This document shows positions 25,855-35,148 of a stretch of 64,000 nt of DNA, piece by piece. Position 1 is the stretch's first letter. Each line of letters begins with the position of its first letter. The position numbers and the translations under genes were made by a program. Source of the stretch: Verrucomicrobiaceae bacterium (GTDB lineage: Bacteria; Verrucomicrobiota; Verrucomicrobiia; Verrucomicrobiales; Verrucomicrobiaceae); assembly GCA_015075365.1 (NCBI GenBank), contig JABTUN010000005.1, positions 248,001-312,000 on the forward strand, given 5' to 3'. The notes beneath the pieces were generated by a model that saw only the letters and a list, made by a program, of their open reading frames with translations, had not been told where the DNA came from and did no database searches.

Positions 25855-26442
25855 CTATTGCGCTGGAGTGGTGGGAGATGCGGAGCCGTGGCTGCGCTCC
25901 CAAATGCGGCGCATGCTCTGCTCCACCGCGGACTCCAGGTGGTGGCAGATCCAGCGTTCGATGTCGGCACGCAGGGCGGCGATCTCGGCCTGGTGGCTGT
26001 TGAGGCTCACCGGGCGGCTTTCCAGCCGCTCCAGGCGGTCATTCAGGGCGCTGATGTTCGTGGCGGCGGCAAACAAGTCGTTGCGCAACTGGTCAAGGTG
26101 CATGGTCACCTCCTGCATGGCGGGAGGCGGCTCCTGCGCCGGTGCATGATACGCCGGGGCCGACAGATGCGTGGTGGGTGCGTGGCTGGCCTCCCGGATT
26201 TCTTGGGTGTTGGGAAAAGCGGTCTGCGGGGCGGTCACGGGGCGGGGCAGTGCCGCAGGTGTCATGCTGACCGGGGTGAAAACCGGCGGTGGTGGCGGTG
26301 CGAAGGACAAGACAATGCCGGCTCCTCCTCCAGGAGTGATGTTTTCATCCTCGACAGATGGCGGCAGCGGAGCCGCCAGCGGGGAGGCTGGCACAGGCCC
26401 GGTGGGCTCTCTTTGCGTTGAGAATGAGAAAGGAAGAGGCAT
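25855..26442 (-). CDS. Proline-rich protein with C-terminal coiled coil
   Basis: 195 residues, not a recognised family. The first 110 residues are Pro/Ala-rich and probably disordered (PLPPSVEDENITPGGG, SFAPPPPPVFTPV). The C-terminal 80 residues are a predicted coiled coil (LDQLRNDLFAAATNISALND then RLERLESRPVSLNSHQAEIA) followed by IERWICHHLESAVEQSMRRIW. It lies 39 bases upstream of the hybrid kinase gene on the same strand, so it may be a partner or scaffold of that kinase. The long AT-rich region upstream is its likely promoter area. Confidence 0.7.
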   Translation of the reverse strand: MPLPFSFSTQREPTGPVPASPLAAPLPPSVEDENITPGGGAGIVLSFAPPPPPVFTPVSMTPAALPRPVTAPQTAFPNTQEIREASHAPTTHLSAPAYHAPAQEPPPAMQEVTMHLDQLRNDLFAAATNISALNDRLERLESRPVSLNSHQAEIAALRADIERWICHHLESAVEQSMRRIWERSHGSASPTTPAQ

Positions 26443-26715
26443 GCGTAAATGGCTCGTTATCGTGCATAATTAACGGAAGTTATGAATAATTTCCATAAAT
26501 TTTTGAATTTATTTTGAATATGCACGCTCCCTGATGTCCCTGTGACAGGGATTTTTGACCTCCAAGAAGCATTTCGGCCCTTTCCCTTTGCTGTGACCGG
26601 CCAGCTCCCCTTTCCGCCACATTCCCCCTTGATCCCGCTGACGCCATAACAAGCGCCAAACGTCCGGGAAAGGCAGCTTGCGCCACGGAGAGGATGTGCC
26701 TAACCTCGCCCCTTC
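26443..26715. promoter_or_regulatory. AT-rich divergent promoter region
   Basis: Between the divergent coiled-coil gene (minus) and the Fur-type gene (plus), bases about 26462-26520 are markedly AT-rich against the GC-rich surroundings (TAATTAACGGAAGTTATGAA, then runs of ATTT/AATTT). This is the expected composition of promoters and possibly of a Fur-family operator; several imperfect A/T dyads occur (GAATAATTTCC, TTTTTGAATTTATTTTG). No exact -35/-10 pair is asserted. Confidence 0.5.
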
Positions 26716-27198
26716 ATGGATCAACGAGTGAAAGAGCGCCTCGACGCCTATCTGGCCGCCCAAGGCCAGCGACGCACCAAACAGCGCGATGTGATTGTCG
26801 AGGCGGCCTTCGCCACGGACGAGCACTTCAATGCCGAGGAACTCCTCGAAAAAGTCCGCAAAATCGACCGCACGGTGTCGCGGGCCACAGTTTACCGCAC
26901 CATCTCCCTCATGACGGAATGCGGCGTGCTGCGGGAGGTCGATCTGGGGCGTGACCAGACCTACTACGACCCCAATTTCCTCGACAAACCGCAGCATAAC
27001 CACCTGATCTGCCTGGATTGTGACCGCGTGGTGGAGTTCGAGGACGACCATATCGGTCTCCTGCACGACTGCATCACCCGCAGACTGGGCTTCCAGCCGG
27101 AACTCACCAGCATGCGCATCGAGGCCCGCTGCCAGGAACTCGCCCGCGAAGGACGCTGTCATTATAAAGAGGCTCGGGAGGCCGCGCGGGGGCTGTAA
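26716..27198 (+). CDS. Fur-family metal-responsive regulator
   Basis: 160 residues. The winged-helix N-terminus shows GQRRTKQRDVIVEAAFATDEHFNAEELLEKVRK followed by VSRATVYRTISLMTECGVLREVDLG, the standard Fur DNA-binding domain. The metal/dimer domain has HNHLICLDCDRVVEFED (H-x-H plus CxxC, residues about 92-108), but the second CxxC expected in zinc-structural Fur proteins is not evident near the C-terminus (ARCQELAREGRCH has Cys at different spacing). The metal (Fe, Zn or Mn) cannot be set. The ATG at 26716 stands downstream of the AT-rich region. The Opp-type ATPase gene begins about 60-80 bases after the stop. Confidence 0.93.
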   Translation: MDQRVKERLDAYLAAQGQRRTKQRDVIVEAAFATDEHFNAEELLEKVRKIDRTVSRATVYRTISLMTECGVLREVDLGRDQTYYDPNFLDKPQHNHLICLDCDRVVEFEDDHIGLLHDCITRRLGFQPELTSMRIEARCQELAREGRCHYKEAREAARGL

Positions 27199-27280
27199 AC
27201 TCGCCTCGGCGGAGAATGCCTTTGTTTCCCAAGGCGGAGCTTGGAACCTGCGCCGCAACATGCTAGCATCCGCCTCCGGC

Positions 27281-28069
27281 ATGCCGCTCCTCTCTGTACA
27301 AGGTCTCCAGATCCATTTTCCTGTCCGCTCAGGCTTCCTTGGCGGCTCCCGTGATGTCATCAAAGCCGTCGATGATGTCAGCTTTGATGTCGAGGAGGGC
27401 CAGACGGTGGGTCTGGTCGGCGAAAGCGGCAGCGGCAAGTCCACGGTGGCCCGCGCCCTGCTCAAGCTGCTGCCCCCGACTGCGGGCACGATCCTTTTCC
27501 GCCAGCAGTCGATCCTGCCGATGGCGGAGCGTGACTTCCGTCCGCTGCGGAAGGACATGCAGATGGTCTTTCAGGATCCCATCGGCTCGCTCAACCCGCG
27601 CATGACGGTGGAAGACATCCTTGGCGAGCCGCTGGAGATCCATTTCCCGCATCTCAACCGTGCCGGGCGGAGGGAGCGCTGCGCCGCCATGCTCAAGCGT
27701 GTCGGCCTGCCGGAGGACGGTCTCCAGCGCTATCCCCACGAGTTCAGCGGAGGCCAGCGCCAGCGCATCGGCATCGCCCGCGCGCTTGCCGTCGAACCGC
27801 GCTTCCTGATCTGCGACGAACCGGTCAGCGCGCTCGACGTCAGCGTGCAGGCACAGATCTTGAACCTGCTCAAGGACCTCCAGGAGGAGCTCAAGCTCAC
27901 GCTGCTCTTCATCGCCCACGATCTGGCGGTGGTCCGCCACATGAGCGACCGGATCGTCGTCATGCATCATGGCAAAATCGTCGAGCAGGGGGACGCGGAT
28001 GCCATTTGCGAGGCACCCGTGCATGATTACACCAAACGCCTTCTCGCCGCCATCCCGCACCTGAACTGA
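27281..28069 (+). CDS. Oligopeptide-type ABC transporter ATPase (OppF/DppF-like)
   Basis: 262 residues. Walker A GESGSGKST (about residue 45), Q-loop QMVFQDPIGSLNPRM, signature FSGGQRQRIGIARAL, Walker B FLICDEPVSALDVSVQAQ and switch FIAHDLAVVRHMSDR are intact. The trailing APVHDYTKRLLAAIPHL is the peptide-transporter C-terminal extension. An alternative ATG 21 bases upstream is in frame; 27281 is chosen because it directly precedes the first strand (PLLSVQGLQIHF). No permease or binding-protein gene is adjacent, so it is an orphan here, or its partners are elsewhere. Confidence 0.9.
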   Translation: MPLLSVQGLQIHFPVRSGFLGGSRDVIKAVDDVSFDVEEGQTVGLVGESGSGKSTVARALLKLLPPTAGTILFRQQSILPMAERDFRPLRKDMQMVFQDPIGSLNPRMTVEDILGEPLEIHFPHLNRAGRRERCAAMLKRVGLPEDGLQRYPHEFSGGQRQRIGIARALAVEPRFLICDEPVSALDVSVQAQILNLLKDLQEELKLTLLFIAHDLAVVRHMSDRIVVMHHGKIVEQGDADAICEAPVHDYTKRLLAAIPHLN

Positions 28070-28096
28070 GGCGGCAGCCCGCCATTTTTGCTCCGA

Positions 28097-29299
28097 ATGA
28101 CACCTCTCTTCAAAAAGTTCCTCGGCATGCACTGGATCCTCACGGCATTCATGGCCTGCCTGCTCGCTTTTGGCGTGTACGCCATCTTCAACGCCTCCGG
28201 CTACAAGATCGGCTCCGATCTCGAGCTCAAATGGCGGGACCAGTTGAAATGGATCGCCATCGGCGTGCCTTTTTTCTTCGCCGCCAGCCTCATTGACTAC
28301 AAATGGATCCGCTGGGCCTGCTGGCCGGTCTATCTCGTGGGCATCGGCGGCCTGCTGGCCACGCTCGCCTTCGGGGTGGAAATCGGCGGCAACAAAGCCT
28401 GGCTCCTGGTGGGAGGCCAAATGGTGCAGCCTTCCCAGTTCGCCATCATGGCGGGCATCATGGTGCTCAGCGTCATTTTCGGCGAGCTGCCGCGCCTGCT
28501 GCCCGCCTTCCGCCGTCCGTGGCTGCGCCTGATCGCTGCAGGCATCTTTGCCGCCATCCCGACCCTCCTGGTGGTCAAGGAGGACCTTGGCTCGGGCCTG
28601 GTCTGGGGGCCTGTCTTCCTCGCGATGATGCTCGTCGGCAGCATTCCTTTCCGTTACCTCATCGTCCTGCTGCTGCTGGTGCTTACCGTGGCGCCGCTGG
28701 TCTATGTCTTCGCGCTCAAGCCCTACCAGCAGAAACGCATCGAGACCGCGCTCTACATGGCGACCGGCCAGATGGAAAAGGTAAACCTGCAAGACGAGGG
28801 ATGGGTGGCGAAGCACCTTCAGATGGCCATTGCCACCGGCGGCATTGAAGGAAAAGGCCCCGAGTCGCGCAAAGCGCCGGACCAGGCGTCCATCCACCGC
28901 ACCTTCCTGCCGAACGAGGTCATCAATGATTTCATTTTTGCGGTCATCGCGGAGGAATTCGGCTTCAAGGGAGCCATGGGGCTCATCCTCGGCCTCGGTT
29001 GCGTCCTCATGCTTGGCATCACGGTCGCCTTCTCCGCCCGTGATCAACTGGGCAGGCTCATTGTCGTTGGCGTGGTGGCCATGTTCTTCGCCCATACCTT
29101 TCAAAACATCGGTATGAACCTCGTCGTGCTGCCGGTCATCGGCATTCCCATACCCTTCATCAGTTATGGTGGCACGTTCATGGTCGTGACGCTTTTCCTG
29201 ATGGGATTGGTTCAGAGCGTCTGGATTCACCGGAACATCTCCCCGGTGAAAAAGCGCGGCGTCAACGGCCCGCGTGTCCCGGACGATGATGACGATTGA
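28097..29299 (+). CDS. rodA: RodA/FtsW-type peptidoglycan glycosyltransferase
   Basis: 400 residues, about ten membrane helices. SEDS-family marks: GGNKAWLLVGGQMVQPSQFAI near residue 98, VKEDLGSGLVWGPVFLAMML near 160 and, towards the end, FLPNEVINDFIFAVIAEEFGF, then GMNLVVLPVIGIPIPFISYGG. The conserved Asp of SEDS polymerases falls in KEDLGSG. These proteins polymerise glycan strands with a partner class B PBP; no PBP is adjacent. RodA rather than FtsW is a judgement from overall similarity. An upstream TTG is possible; the ATG at 28097 is preferred. Confidence 0.88.
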   Translation: MTPLFKKFLGMHWILTAFMACLLAFGVYAIFNASGYKIGSDLELKWRDQLKWIAIGVPFFFAASLIDYKWIRWACWPVYLVGIGGLLATLAFGVEIGGNKAWLLVGGQMVQPSQFAIMAGIMVLSVIFGELPRLLPAFRRPWLRLIAAGIFAAIPTLLVVKEDLGSGLVWGPVFLAMMLVGSIPFRYLIVLLLLVLTVAPLVYVFALKPYQQKRIETALYMATGQMEKVNLQDEGWVAKHLQMAIATGGIEGKGPESRKAPDQASIHRTFLPNEVINDFIFAVIAEEFGFKGAMGLILGLGCVLMLGITVAFSARDQLGRLIVVGVVAMFFAHTFQNIGMNLVVLPVIGIPIPFISYGGTFMVVTLFLMGLVQSVWIHRNISPVKKRGVNGPRVPDDDDD

Positions 29300-29307
29300 T
29301 CTGCCCC

Positions 29308-30855
29308 ATGGAACGAGATGACTTGCCGCTGGACCGCCGTTTGAGGCAGGAGATTCTTTTTGCGCGTGAGCGTGTGTATCGCTTCGGGCAGGCGACGCCG
29401 ATGGAGCGCATTATTTTGCCCGGAAACGAGCCGGGGCCGGAGATCTGGGTGAAGCGCGAGGATCTCTCGCCGGTCAAGAGCTACAAATGGCGCGGTGCGT
29501 GTAATCGCATGGCGCAGCTCACGCCGGAGCAGCGCGAGCGCGGCGTGGTGACGGCCTCGGCGGGCAATCATGCGCAAGGAGTGGCTCTCGCGGCCAAAAC
29601 GCTCGGCATTCAGGCGCGCATCCACATGCCGCGCTCGACGCCGAAGGTGAAACAAAACGCGGTGCGGCATCATGGCGGCGATTTCGTGCAGATCGTGCTC
29701 ACGGGCGACAGTTACGACGAAGCGGTGCTCGCGGCTCGCGAACACGAAAAGGCCAGCGGCGCGGTCTATGTGCATGCTTACGACGATCTCGCGGTGATGG
29801 CCGGACAGGGCACGCTGGCGGATGAGATCGTGCTTTCAGGCCATGGGCCTTTTGACGTGGCGTTTTTGCAAATCGGCGGCGGAGGCATGGCCTCGGCCAC
29901 CGCGGACTGGCTCAAAACCTACTGGCCCGGCATCGAAATCATCGGCGTGGAAGGCGTGGGCCAGGCCTCGATGAAAGCGGCCATCGAAACGGGCCAACCG
30001 GTCGAACTGCACGACCTCGACATCTTCTGCGATGGCACCGCCGTGCGAAAAGCAGGTGCCCTGCCCTTCGAAATCTGCCGCACGATGCTCAATCGCATGT
30101 CCACCGTGACGAACGCGGAGGTCAGCGCGGCCATTCGCGTGCTGTGGGAGACCTTGCGCTGCATTTCGGAGCCCAGCGGCGCGATGGGGCTCGCCGCGGT
30201 GCTGAAGGAACGTGCGGCGCTGGCGGGCAAGAAGGTGCTCATCGTCATCACCGGCGCGAACATCGACTTTTTGCAGCTCGGACTCATCGCGCAAAGCGAA
30301 GGCGCGGCCAGCACGGTGTCCCGCACGCTGCGCATCAACATCCCCGAGCGGCCCGGCGCGATGCTGTCGCTGCTCGACTCGTGTTTCGAGGGCTTGAACA
30401 TCGCGGACTTCCAATACGGCCTGCATCATCACGACGAGGCCTGGCCCGTCTTCACCGTCACCGCCGAAAGCGCCGCGAAACTCGCCGAACTGCCCGCCCG
30501 GCTCGATGCGGGCGGTTTCCAATGGCAGGACCTCAGCGGCGCGGTCGATGTGGCCTTCCGCGCCATCCCGCTGCGCGGCGATCTGCTCACGCATCCGCTT
30601 TTCCTGCGCCTCGACTTCTACGAGCGCCCCGGTGCCCTGCACGATTTCCTCTCCCGCCTCATCCGCGACCGTGCCAGCCTCTGCTACTTCAACTACCGCC
30701 AGTCCGGCGAACGCGTCGGCCGCGCCCTCATCGGCCTCACGTTCCAGGAAGCGGGTCAACGCAGCGCCTTCCTGGCTGATCTGCCTGAGCAAGGCGAAGG
30801 CTATCGCTCATGCAAAGCGGTCGATGAGGCGACTGCCTCGCGATTGATTGCGTGA
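29308..30855 (+). CDS. ilvA: Threonine ammonia-lyase, biosynthetic type
   Basis: 515 residues, the biosynthetic IlvA size with two regulatory ACT-like domains. The PLP domain carries the Schiff-base lysine in SYKWRGA (about residue 58), SAGNHAQGVALAAKTLG, the phosphate cup GGGGMAS and SEPSGAMG. From about 335, two ACT-like repeats follow (INIPERPGAMLSLLDSCFEG and LDFYERPGALHDFLSRL), which in IlvA bind isoleucine for feedback inhibition. The enzyme makes 2-oxobutanoate from threonine for isoleucine synthesis. It follows rodA by 8 bases. Confidence 0.95.
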   Translation: MERDDLPLDRRLRQEILFARERVYRFGQATPMERIILPGNEPGPEIWVKREDLSPVKSYKWRGACNRMAQLTPEQRERGVVTASAGNHAQGVALAAKTLGIQARIHMPRSTPKVKQNAVRHHGGDFVQIVLTGDSYDEAVLAAREHEKASGAVYVHAYDDLAVMAGQGTLADEIVLSGHGPFDVAFLQIGGGGMASATADWLKTYWPGIEIIGVEGVGQASMKAAIETGQPVELHDLDIFCDGTAVRKAGALPFEICRTMLNRMSTVTNAEVSAAIRVLWETLRCISEPSGAMGLAAVLKERAALAGKKVLIVITGANIDFLQLGLIAQSEGAASTVSRTLRINIPERPGAMLSLLDSCFEGLNIADFQYGLHHHDEAWPVFTVTAESAAKLAELPARLDAGGFQWQDLSGAVDVAFRAIPLRGDLLTHPLFLRLDFYERPGALHDFLSRLIRDRASLCYFNYRQSGERVGRALIGLTFQEAGQRSAFLADLPEQGEGYRSCKAVDEATASRLIA

Positions 30856-30883
30856 AGGAATGCGCTCCTCACGTTTCGACCGC

Positions 30884-32320
30884 ATGAAAGCCCTTTCCTG
30901 CCTGCTCGCTGCCTGGATGTTTCTTTTGTCGAATGTCCGTGCGGAGCCGCTGAACGTCGTCCTCATCCTTGCTGATGATCTCGGCTGGAGCGATCTCTCG
31001 TGCTATGGCAGCGATTTTTACGAGACTCCGCACCTCGATCGTCTCGCGCGGGAGGGCATGCGCTTCACACAGAACTATGCGGCTTGCACCGTGTGCTCCC
31101 CCACGCGCTCTGCGTTGATGACGGGCAAATATCCCGCGCGCACTCATATCACCGACTGGATACCCGGACGCATGCCGGAGAACCCAAAGCTGCTCGTGCC
31201 GGAGTGGACCAGGCATCTGCCGCTCGAGGAGGTGACGCTGGCTGAGGTCTTTAAAGCCGCTGGTTACAGCACCGCGAGCATCGGCAAATGGCATCTTGGC
31301 GAGAATGAACATGTGCCGGAAAGGCAGGGCTTTGACGTGAACATCGCGGGCACCAATGCTGGCTCGCCACCCAGTTTCATCGCGCCGTGGGGGATTCCCA
31401 CGCTCAGCGAAGGCAACCCCGGCGATCATCTCACCGACCGCCTCGGTGAGGAGGCCGCGAGACACATCGAGCGGGTCAAAGACCGCCCGTTCTTCCTCTA
31501 CCTGCCGCATTTCGCCGTCCACACGCCCATCCAGCCGCGGCCCGACCTGCTCGCGAAATACGAGCAGAAGCTCAAACCCGGACTTACGCACTCCAATGCC
31601 GCCTACGCCGCCTTGCTCGAAGGCCTCGACAGCGCTGTGGGCCGCGTGCTCGACAAACTGGACGCGCTCGGCCTCGCGGAGCGCACCATCGTCATCTTCA
31701 CCTCCGACAACGGCGGCCGTGTGCCCACCACCGTGAACATCGGACTGCGTGTTGGCAAAGGCTCGGCCTATGAGGGCGGGCTGCGCGTGCCTTTGATCGT
31801 GCGCTGGCCGGGCGTGACAAAACCCGGCAGCATCTCTGACAAGCCGACCATCACGATGGACCTCGTGCCCACCTTGATCGAAATGACCGGCGTGAGGCCG
31901 CCTGCGTCCTTCTCCAGCACCGGCGGGATCGGCCGCGATGGACTCAGCCTCGTGCCGCTCCTGCGCGGCAGCGGCACCATCCAGCGCGACGAGCTTTTCT
32001 GGCACTACCCGCACCATCAGCACTACCAGCTCGGCGGCTCCATGCCCTTCGGCGCGGTGCGCAGTGGTGGCTTCAAGCTCATCGAGTTCTACAACGACAG
32101 CCATGTCGAGCTTTACGACCTCAAAGCAGACGCCGGTGAACAGCACGATCTCGCCAGCGAACTGCCGGACAAGGCCAGGCACCTGCTCGATCGCCTCCGT
32201 GCCTGGAGAAACGAAGTCGGCGCTCAAATGCCCACGGCAAATCCACACTACGACGCGGCGAAACCTGAGCACGTTCCACCGCCGTTGAAGAAAAGGAATA
32301 AAAAGGGTCAAGGCAACTGA
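30884..32320 (+). CDS. Secreted type I sulfatase
   Basis: 478 residues from the ATG that begins a signal peptide (MKALSCLLAAWMFLLSNVRA). Metal ligands appear in LILADDLGWSDLSCYGS; the formylglycine motif is CSPTRSALMTGKYP (CxPxR), so it needs an FGly-generating enzyme. Other marks are GKWHLGE, LPHFAVHTPI and IFTSDNGG. The protein cleaves sulfate esters from a polysaccharide or glycan outside the cytoplasm. The next two genes also encode secreted proteins, forming a probable polysaccharide-use set. An in-frame ATG at 30860 would add 8 residues. Confidence 0.93.
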   Translation: MKALSCLLAAWMFLLSNVRAEPLNVVLILADDLGWSDLSCYGSDFYETPHLDRLAREGMRFTQNYAACTVCSPTRSALMTGKYPARTHITDWIPGRMPENPKLLVPEWTRHLPLEEVTLAEVFKAAGYSTASIGKWHLGENEHVPERQGFDVNIAGTNAGSPPSFIAPWGIPTLSEGNPGDHLTDRLGEEAARHIERVKDRPFFLYLPHFAVHTPIQPRPDLLAKYEQKLKPGLTHSNAAYAALLEGLDSAVGRVLDKLDALGLAERTIVIFTSDNGGRVPTTVNIGLRVGKGSAYEGGLRVPLIVRWPGVTKPGSISDKPTITMDLVPTLIEMTGVRPPASFSSTGGIGRDGLSLVPLLRGSGTIQRDELFWHYPHHQHYQLGGSMPFGAVRSGGFKLIEFYNDSHVELYDLKADAGEQHDLASELPDKARHLLDRLRAWRNEVGAQMPTANPHYDAAKPEHVPPPLKKRNKKGQGN

Positions 32321-32406
32321 CATGCCTTGCCGCAAGGAGTCGCTCTCTTCTTTGAATCTTGAAATCGTAAGGCAAGCAGCCCCCTTCCGCGGACGTTGCT
32401 GCTGGC

Positions 32407-33879
32407 ATGAATCTGATCTTGCCTGTCTTCCTTGCGCTTGGGGTCTCAGCAACTGCCGCCCCTCTCAAAACGGAAACCTTTGACCGTGAGCCTGGCTGGG
32501 AAGGGCATCACAACCGTATTCCACCGGAGAAGCCGCTGATTGTGACCCAGGATTTTGGTTACAGCGCCACGAATCACGCTGGGAAGGCCCAGGGGGAGGT
32601 CGGCGGGAGCATTCAGCGCTCGACGACGCCGGCATATTACGCGGCGGAGATACCGGTGCGGACGCTCGAGGACAAATTTGCCGCGTCGGGCAGTTTTGCG
32701 CTCACCAAGTCACAGCCAGGCGCAGGCATTTTCTTCGGCTTCTTCAACTCGAACCAGCCGGGAGGCAGCGGCAGGCCCATTGGATCGCTGGGACTCCACT
32801 TTGACTTTGAAGGCAAGGGTGGACGCCTCGCCACACGGCTCATCACGGGCACCAACAAGTCCTGCGGCACCTTTATCACGCCGTATCTGCCGGGGAAGTT
32901 CCGTCCCACGCCGATCAAGAACGACGGCACGCGTTACCACTGGACGCTTGCTTACGATCCGCAAGGCGCGGGCGGCGATGGCGAGTTCACCTTCACGATG
33001 CGCAGCGACACGCACACGAGCGAGGATTACGGCGAACTGCCCGAGGCATCGCAAAAAGAGGCGCTGGCACGTTTTCCGGAAACGCAGCGCTTCACCGTGC
33101 CGCTCACACCCGGCTACAAGAAGGAGGGCGCCACTTTTGATCGCTTCGGCGTGCTGAACATGATGAAGTCTGGCGGCGTGGCGGTGATGTTTTTTGATGA
33201 CGTGGTCATTGATGGCCGTGCTGAGGATTTCTCGCGCGATCCAGGCTGGGCCGCTGTGGGCAATCGCACGACCTATGAGGACCGCGAAATCACAGGCGCG
33301 CACGACTTTGGTTTCAGCGCAACGAATCACGCGGGCGGCAAAGGCACGGGCGAGGCCGGCGGCGGCCTGTGGCGCAGCGGAGCTTATGCCTACTACGCGG
33401 ACAAAGTAGGGCCATTGAACATCGATCAGAAGCTTGAAGCACGCGGGAAGGCAAAACTCGTCACCGCCGGGCCGGATTCCGACATGCACATCGGCTGGTT
33501 CAGCGGTGCCACGAAGGACAAATCGCCTGATGAGGCCGGAAACTTTGTCGGCATCCACGTTGGTGGCCCGACACGCATCGGCCACTACTTCATTCCCTGC
33601 TTCACGACGGCCAAGGCAACGAAGGGCAAGGTCGAGAATGGCCCCATCATCACACCGGGCAAAGTTTTCGACTGGGCGCTGCTCTACGATCCCGCCGCGA
33701 ACAACGGTCATGGCGAGATGCGCGTCACGCTCGGCGATGAATCCGTCACTCTGCCGCTGAAGCCCGGCCAGAAGGCGCAAGGGGCCACGCTGGACCGCTT
33801 CGGTCTTTTCACCTCGCAGGCCGGCGGCCAGATGGTGAAGATTTTCCTGGATGATGTGAGCTACACAGCCAACCCATGA
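32407..33879 (+). CDS. Secreted protein with tandem duplicated domain
   Basis: 490 residues with a signal peptide (MNLILPVFLALGVSATA). The mature protein is a duplication. Copy 1 (about 24-270) has FDREPGW, DFGYSATNHAG and GATFDRFGVLNM with DDVVIDG; copy 2 (about 271-490) has FSRDPGW, DFGFSATNHAG and GATLDRFGLFTS with DDVSY. The beta-rich composition and DDV-type endings suggest carbohydrate-binding or concanavalin-like sandwiches, but no named family is recognised. Its stop overlaps the start of the beta-helix gene by 4 bases (ATGA), so the two are translationally coupled. The neighbouring sulfatase points to glycan handling. Confidence 0.88.
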   Translation: MNLILPVFLALGVSATAAPLKTETFDREPGWEGHHNRIPPEKPLIVTQDFGYSATNHAGKAQGEVGGSIQRSTTPAYYAAEIPVRTLEDKFAASGSFALTKSQPGAGIFFGFFNSNQPGGSGRPIGSLGLHFDFEGKGGRLATRLITGTNKSCGTFITPYLPGKFRPTPIKNDGTRYHWTLAYDPQGAGGDGEFTFTMRSDTHTSEDYGELPEASQKEALARFPETQRFTVPLTPGYKKEGATFDRFGVLNMMKSGGVAVMFFDDVVIDGRAEDFSRDPGWAAVGNRTTYEDREITGAHDFGFSATNHAGGKGTGEAGGGLWRSGAYAYYADKVGPLNIDQKLEARGKAKLVTAGPDSDMHIGWFSGATKDKSPDEAGNFVGIHVGGPTRIGHYFIPCFTTAKATKGKVENGPIITPGKVFDWALLYDPAANNGHGEMRVTLGDESVTLPLKPGQKAQGATLDRFGLFTSQAGGQMVKIFLDDVSYTANP

Positions 33880-34748
33880 CCATGCGCCTGCCTGTTTTCT
33901 GCCTCGCTCTTTTTGTCACACTACTCCATGCCCAGGAAATCCGCCGCACGCCGCTCGTCCTCTCCCAGGGCGGCACGCCTGAGAATCCGGCGGTCTTTGA
34001 AGGCAAGGGCATGGTCATCGACCTCGGTATCGACATCACGGACAAGGATTGGGTGAAAATTGCCGATGTGTGGACCGCCAACAGGCCGTTGCCCGAGCAT
34101 CCGCCCGTTGCGGACGAGCAGCGCGCAGGGCTTTTCATTGATGAAGTCCCGGTGCGCATCAGCCGTGATCGTGCCGCGGAGAAAGCCTCCGGTGTGGCCG
34201 GAAAAATCATCTACACGGCACCTGATGCGCTCAAACCCGGACAGATGGGCTGGAATGACGACGGGGCGCTCTACTTCCGCTGGCCGCAGGGGAAGGCTCC
34301 TGGCTCAGGACGCGTCATTCGCCCGCCGGGCAGGCTCGAGAGCTGCGTCGTCATTGCATGCTCGCACATCACCGTGCGCAACATCACCGCGAAGCACGCC
34401 GCCAACGATGGCTTTAACATCCACGGCCATCGCGTTGGCATCCGACTCGAAAACGTGAAGGCGTTCTCCAACGGCGATGAAGGCATCAGCGCTCACGAAA
34501 CCGTGCAGATGGACGTCTTTGGCTCCGAGATCGCCTGGAATGGCTCCAGCGCCGGCGGTGTGGCGGATGTGAACGACAGCGTGACCACCTACACGAGCTG
34601 CGAGTTGCATCACAACGTCAACGCCGCGTTCTTTTTCGACGGCAAGCATCACCGCGTCACCAACTGCCTCATTCATCATCAGGACAAGGACATCGTCATC
34701 CGTGGCGACGCCATGGTGGAGCAGTCCGGCAATGTGTGGCGTAAATGA
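33876..34748 (+). CDS. Secreted right-handed beta-helix protein
   Basis: 290 residues with a signal peptide (MTMRLPVFCLALFVTLLHA). From about residue 150, repeated short strands give a parallel beta-helix: CVVIACSHITVRNITAKHAANDGFNIHGHRVGIRLENVKAFSNGDEGISAHE, then SCELHHNVNAAFFFDGKHHRVTNCLIHH. Such coils are typical of polysaccharide lyases and epimerases, but catalytic residues cannot be assigned. The start overlaps the stop of the twin-domain gene. Its combination with the sulfatase suggests a sulfated or uronate-containing substrate. Confidence 0.85.
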   Translation: MTMRLPVFCLALFVTLLHAQEIRRTPLVLSQGGTPENPAVFEGKGMVIDLGIDITDKDWVKIADVWTANRPLPEHPPVADEQRAGLFIDEVPVRISRDRAAEKASGVAGKIIYTAPDALKPGQMGWNDDGALYFRWPQGKAPGSGRVIRPPGRLESCVVIACSHITVRNITAKHAANDGFNIHGHRVGIRLENVKAFSNGDEGISAHETVQMDVFGSEIAWNGSSAGGVADVNDSVTTYTSCELHHNVNAAFFFDGKHHRVTNCLIHHQDKDIVIRGDAMVEQSGNVWRK

Positions 34749-35148
34749 GTCCGTAAAGCGAGAAGGCGGGCTTCTCCGGACCGATCATCAATCGAATTCA
34801 ATCCGAAGCTGCCGCCTGTGTGAGCTTCATGGATGCGCAGACTCTTGGAAGTGGAACGGCTCGGTTTGCGCGAAAACACGCTTGCCCTGCTTTGGGGCGA
34901 CCAAGGCTGCCAACCTGGCGAAACACCGCGAGGGCACCAATTCCGTCTCGCTCGTCGAAAAACGGACATTGAATGGAAACAAGCCGCCTTCAGCCAGTGC
35001 CAACGTCCCGGCGAACCGCCGATCGTGGGCCTCGGCATCCGCGCCGTGATTATTTTGCTTTTTGTGTCCTCGCGCAATTTTCCCGTTCGTCGATGCTTGG
35101 GCGGGATGACTTATGCGCCCGCCAAGCAAACCAACCACTCACCTCCCT
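34749..35148. other. 400-base stretch without a supported gene
   Basis: Several short frames are open on both strands, but none has a ribosome site, family pattern or consistent codon use. I see no repeat module and no terminator. It may hold the promoter of the SRPBCC/YCII/sigma locus that begins at 35149. Confidence 0.5.
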
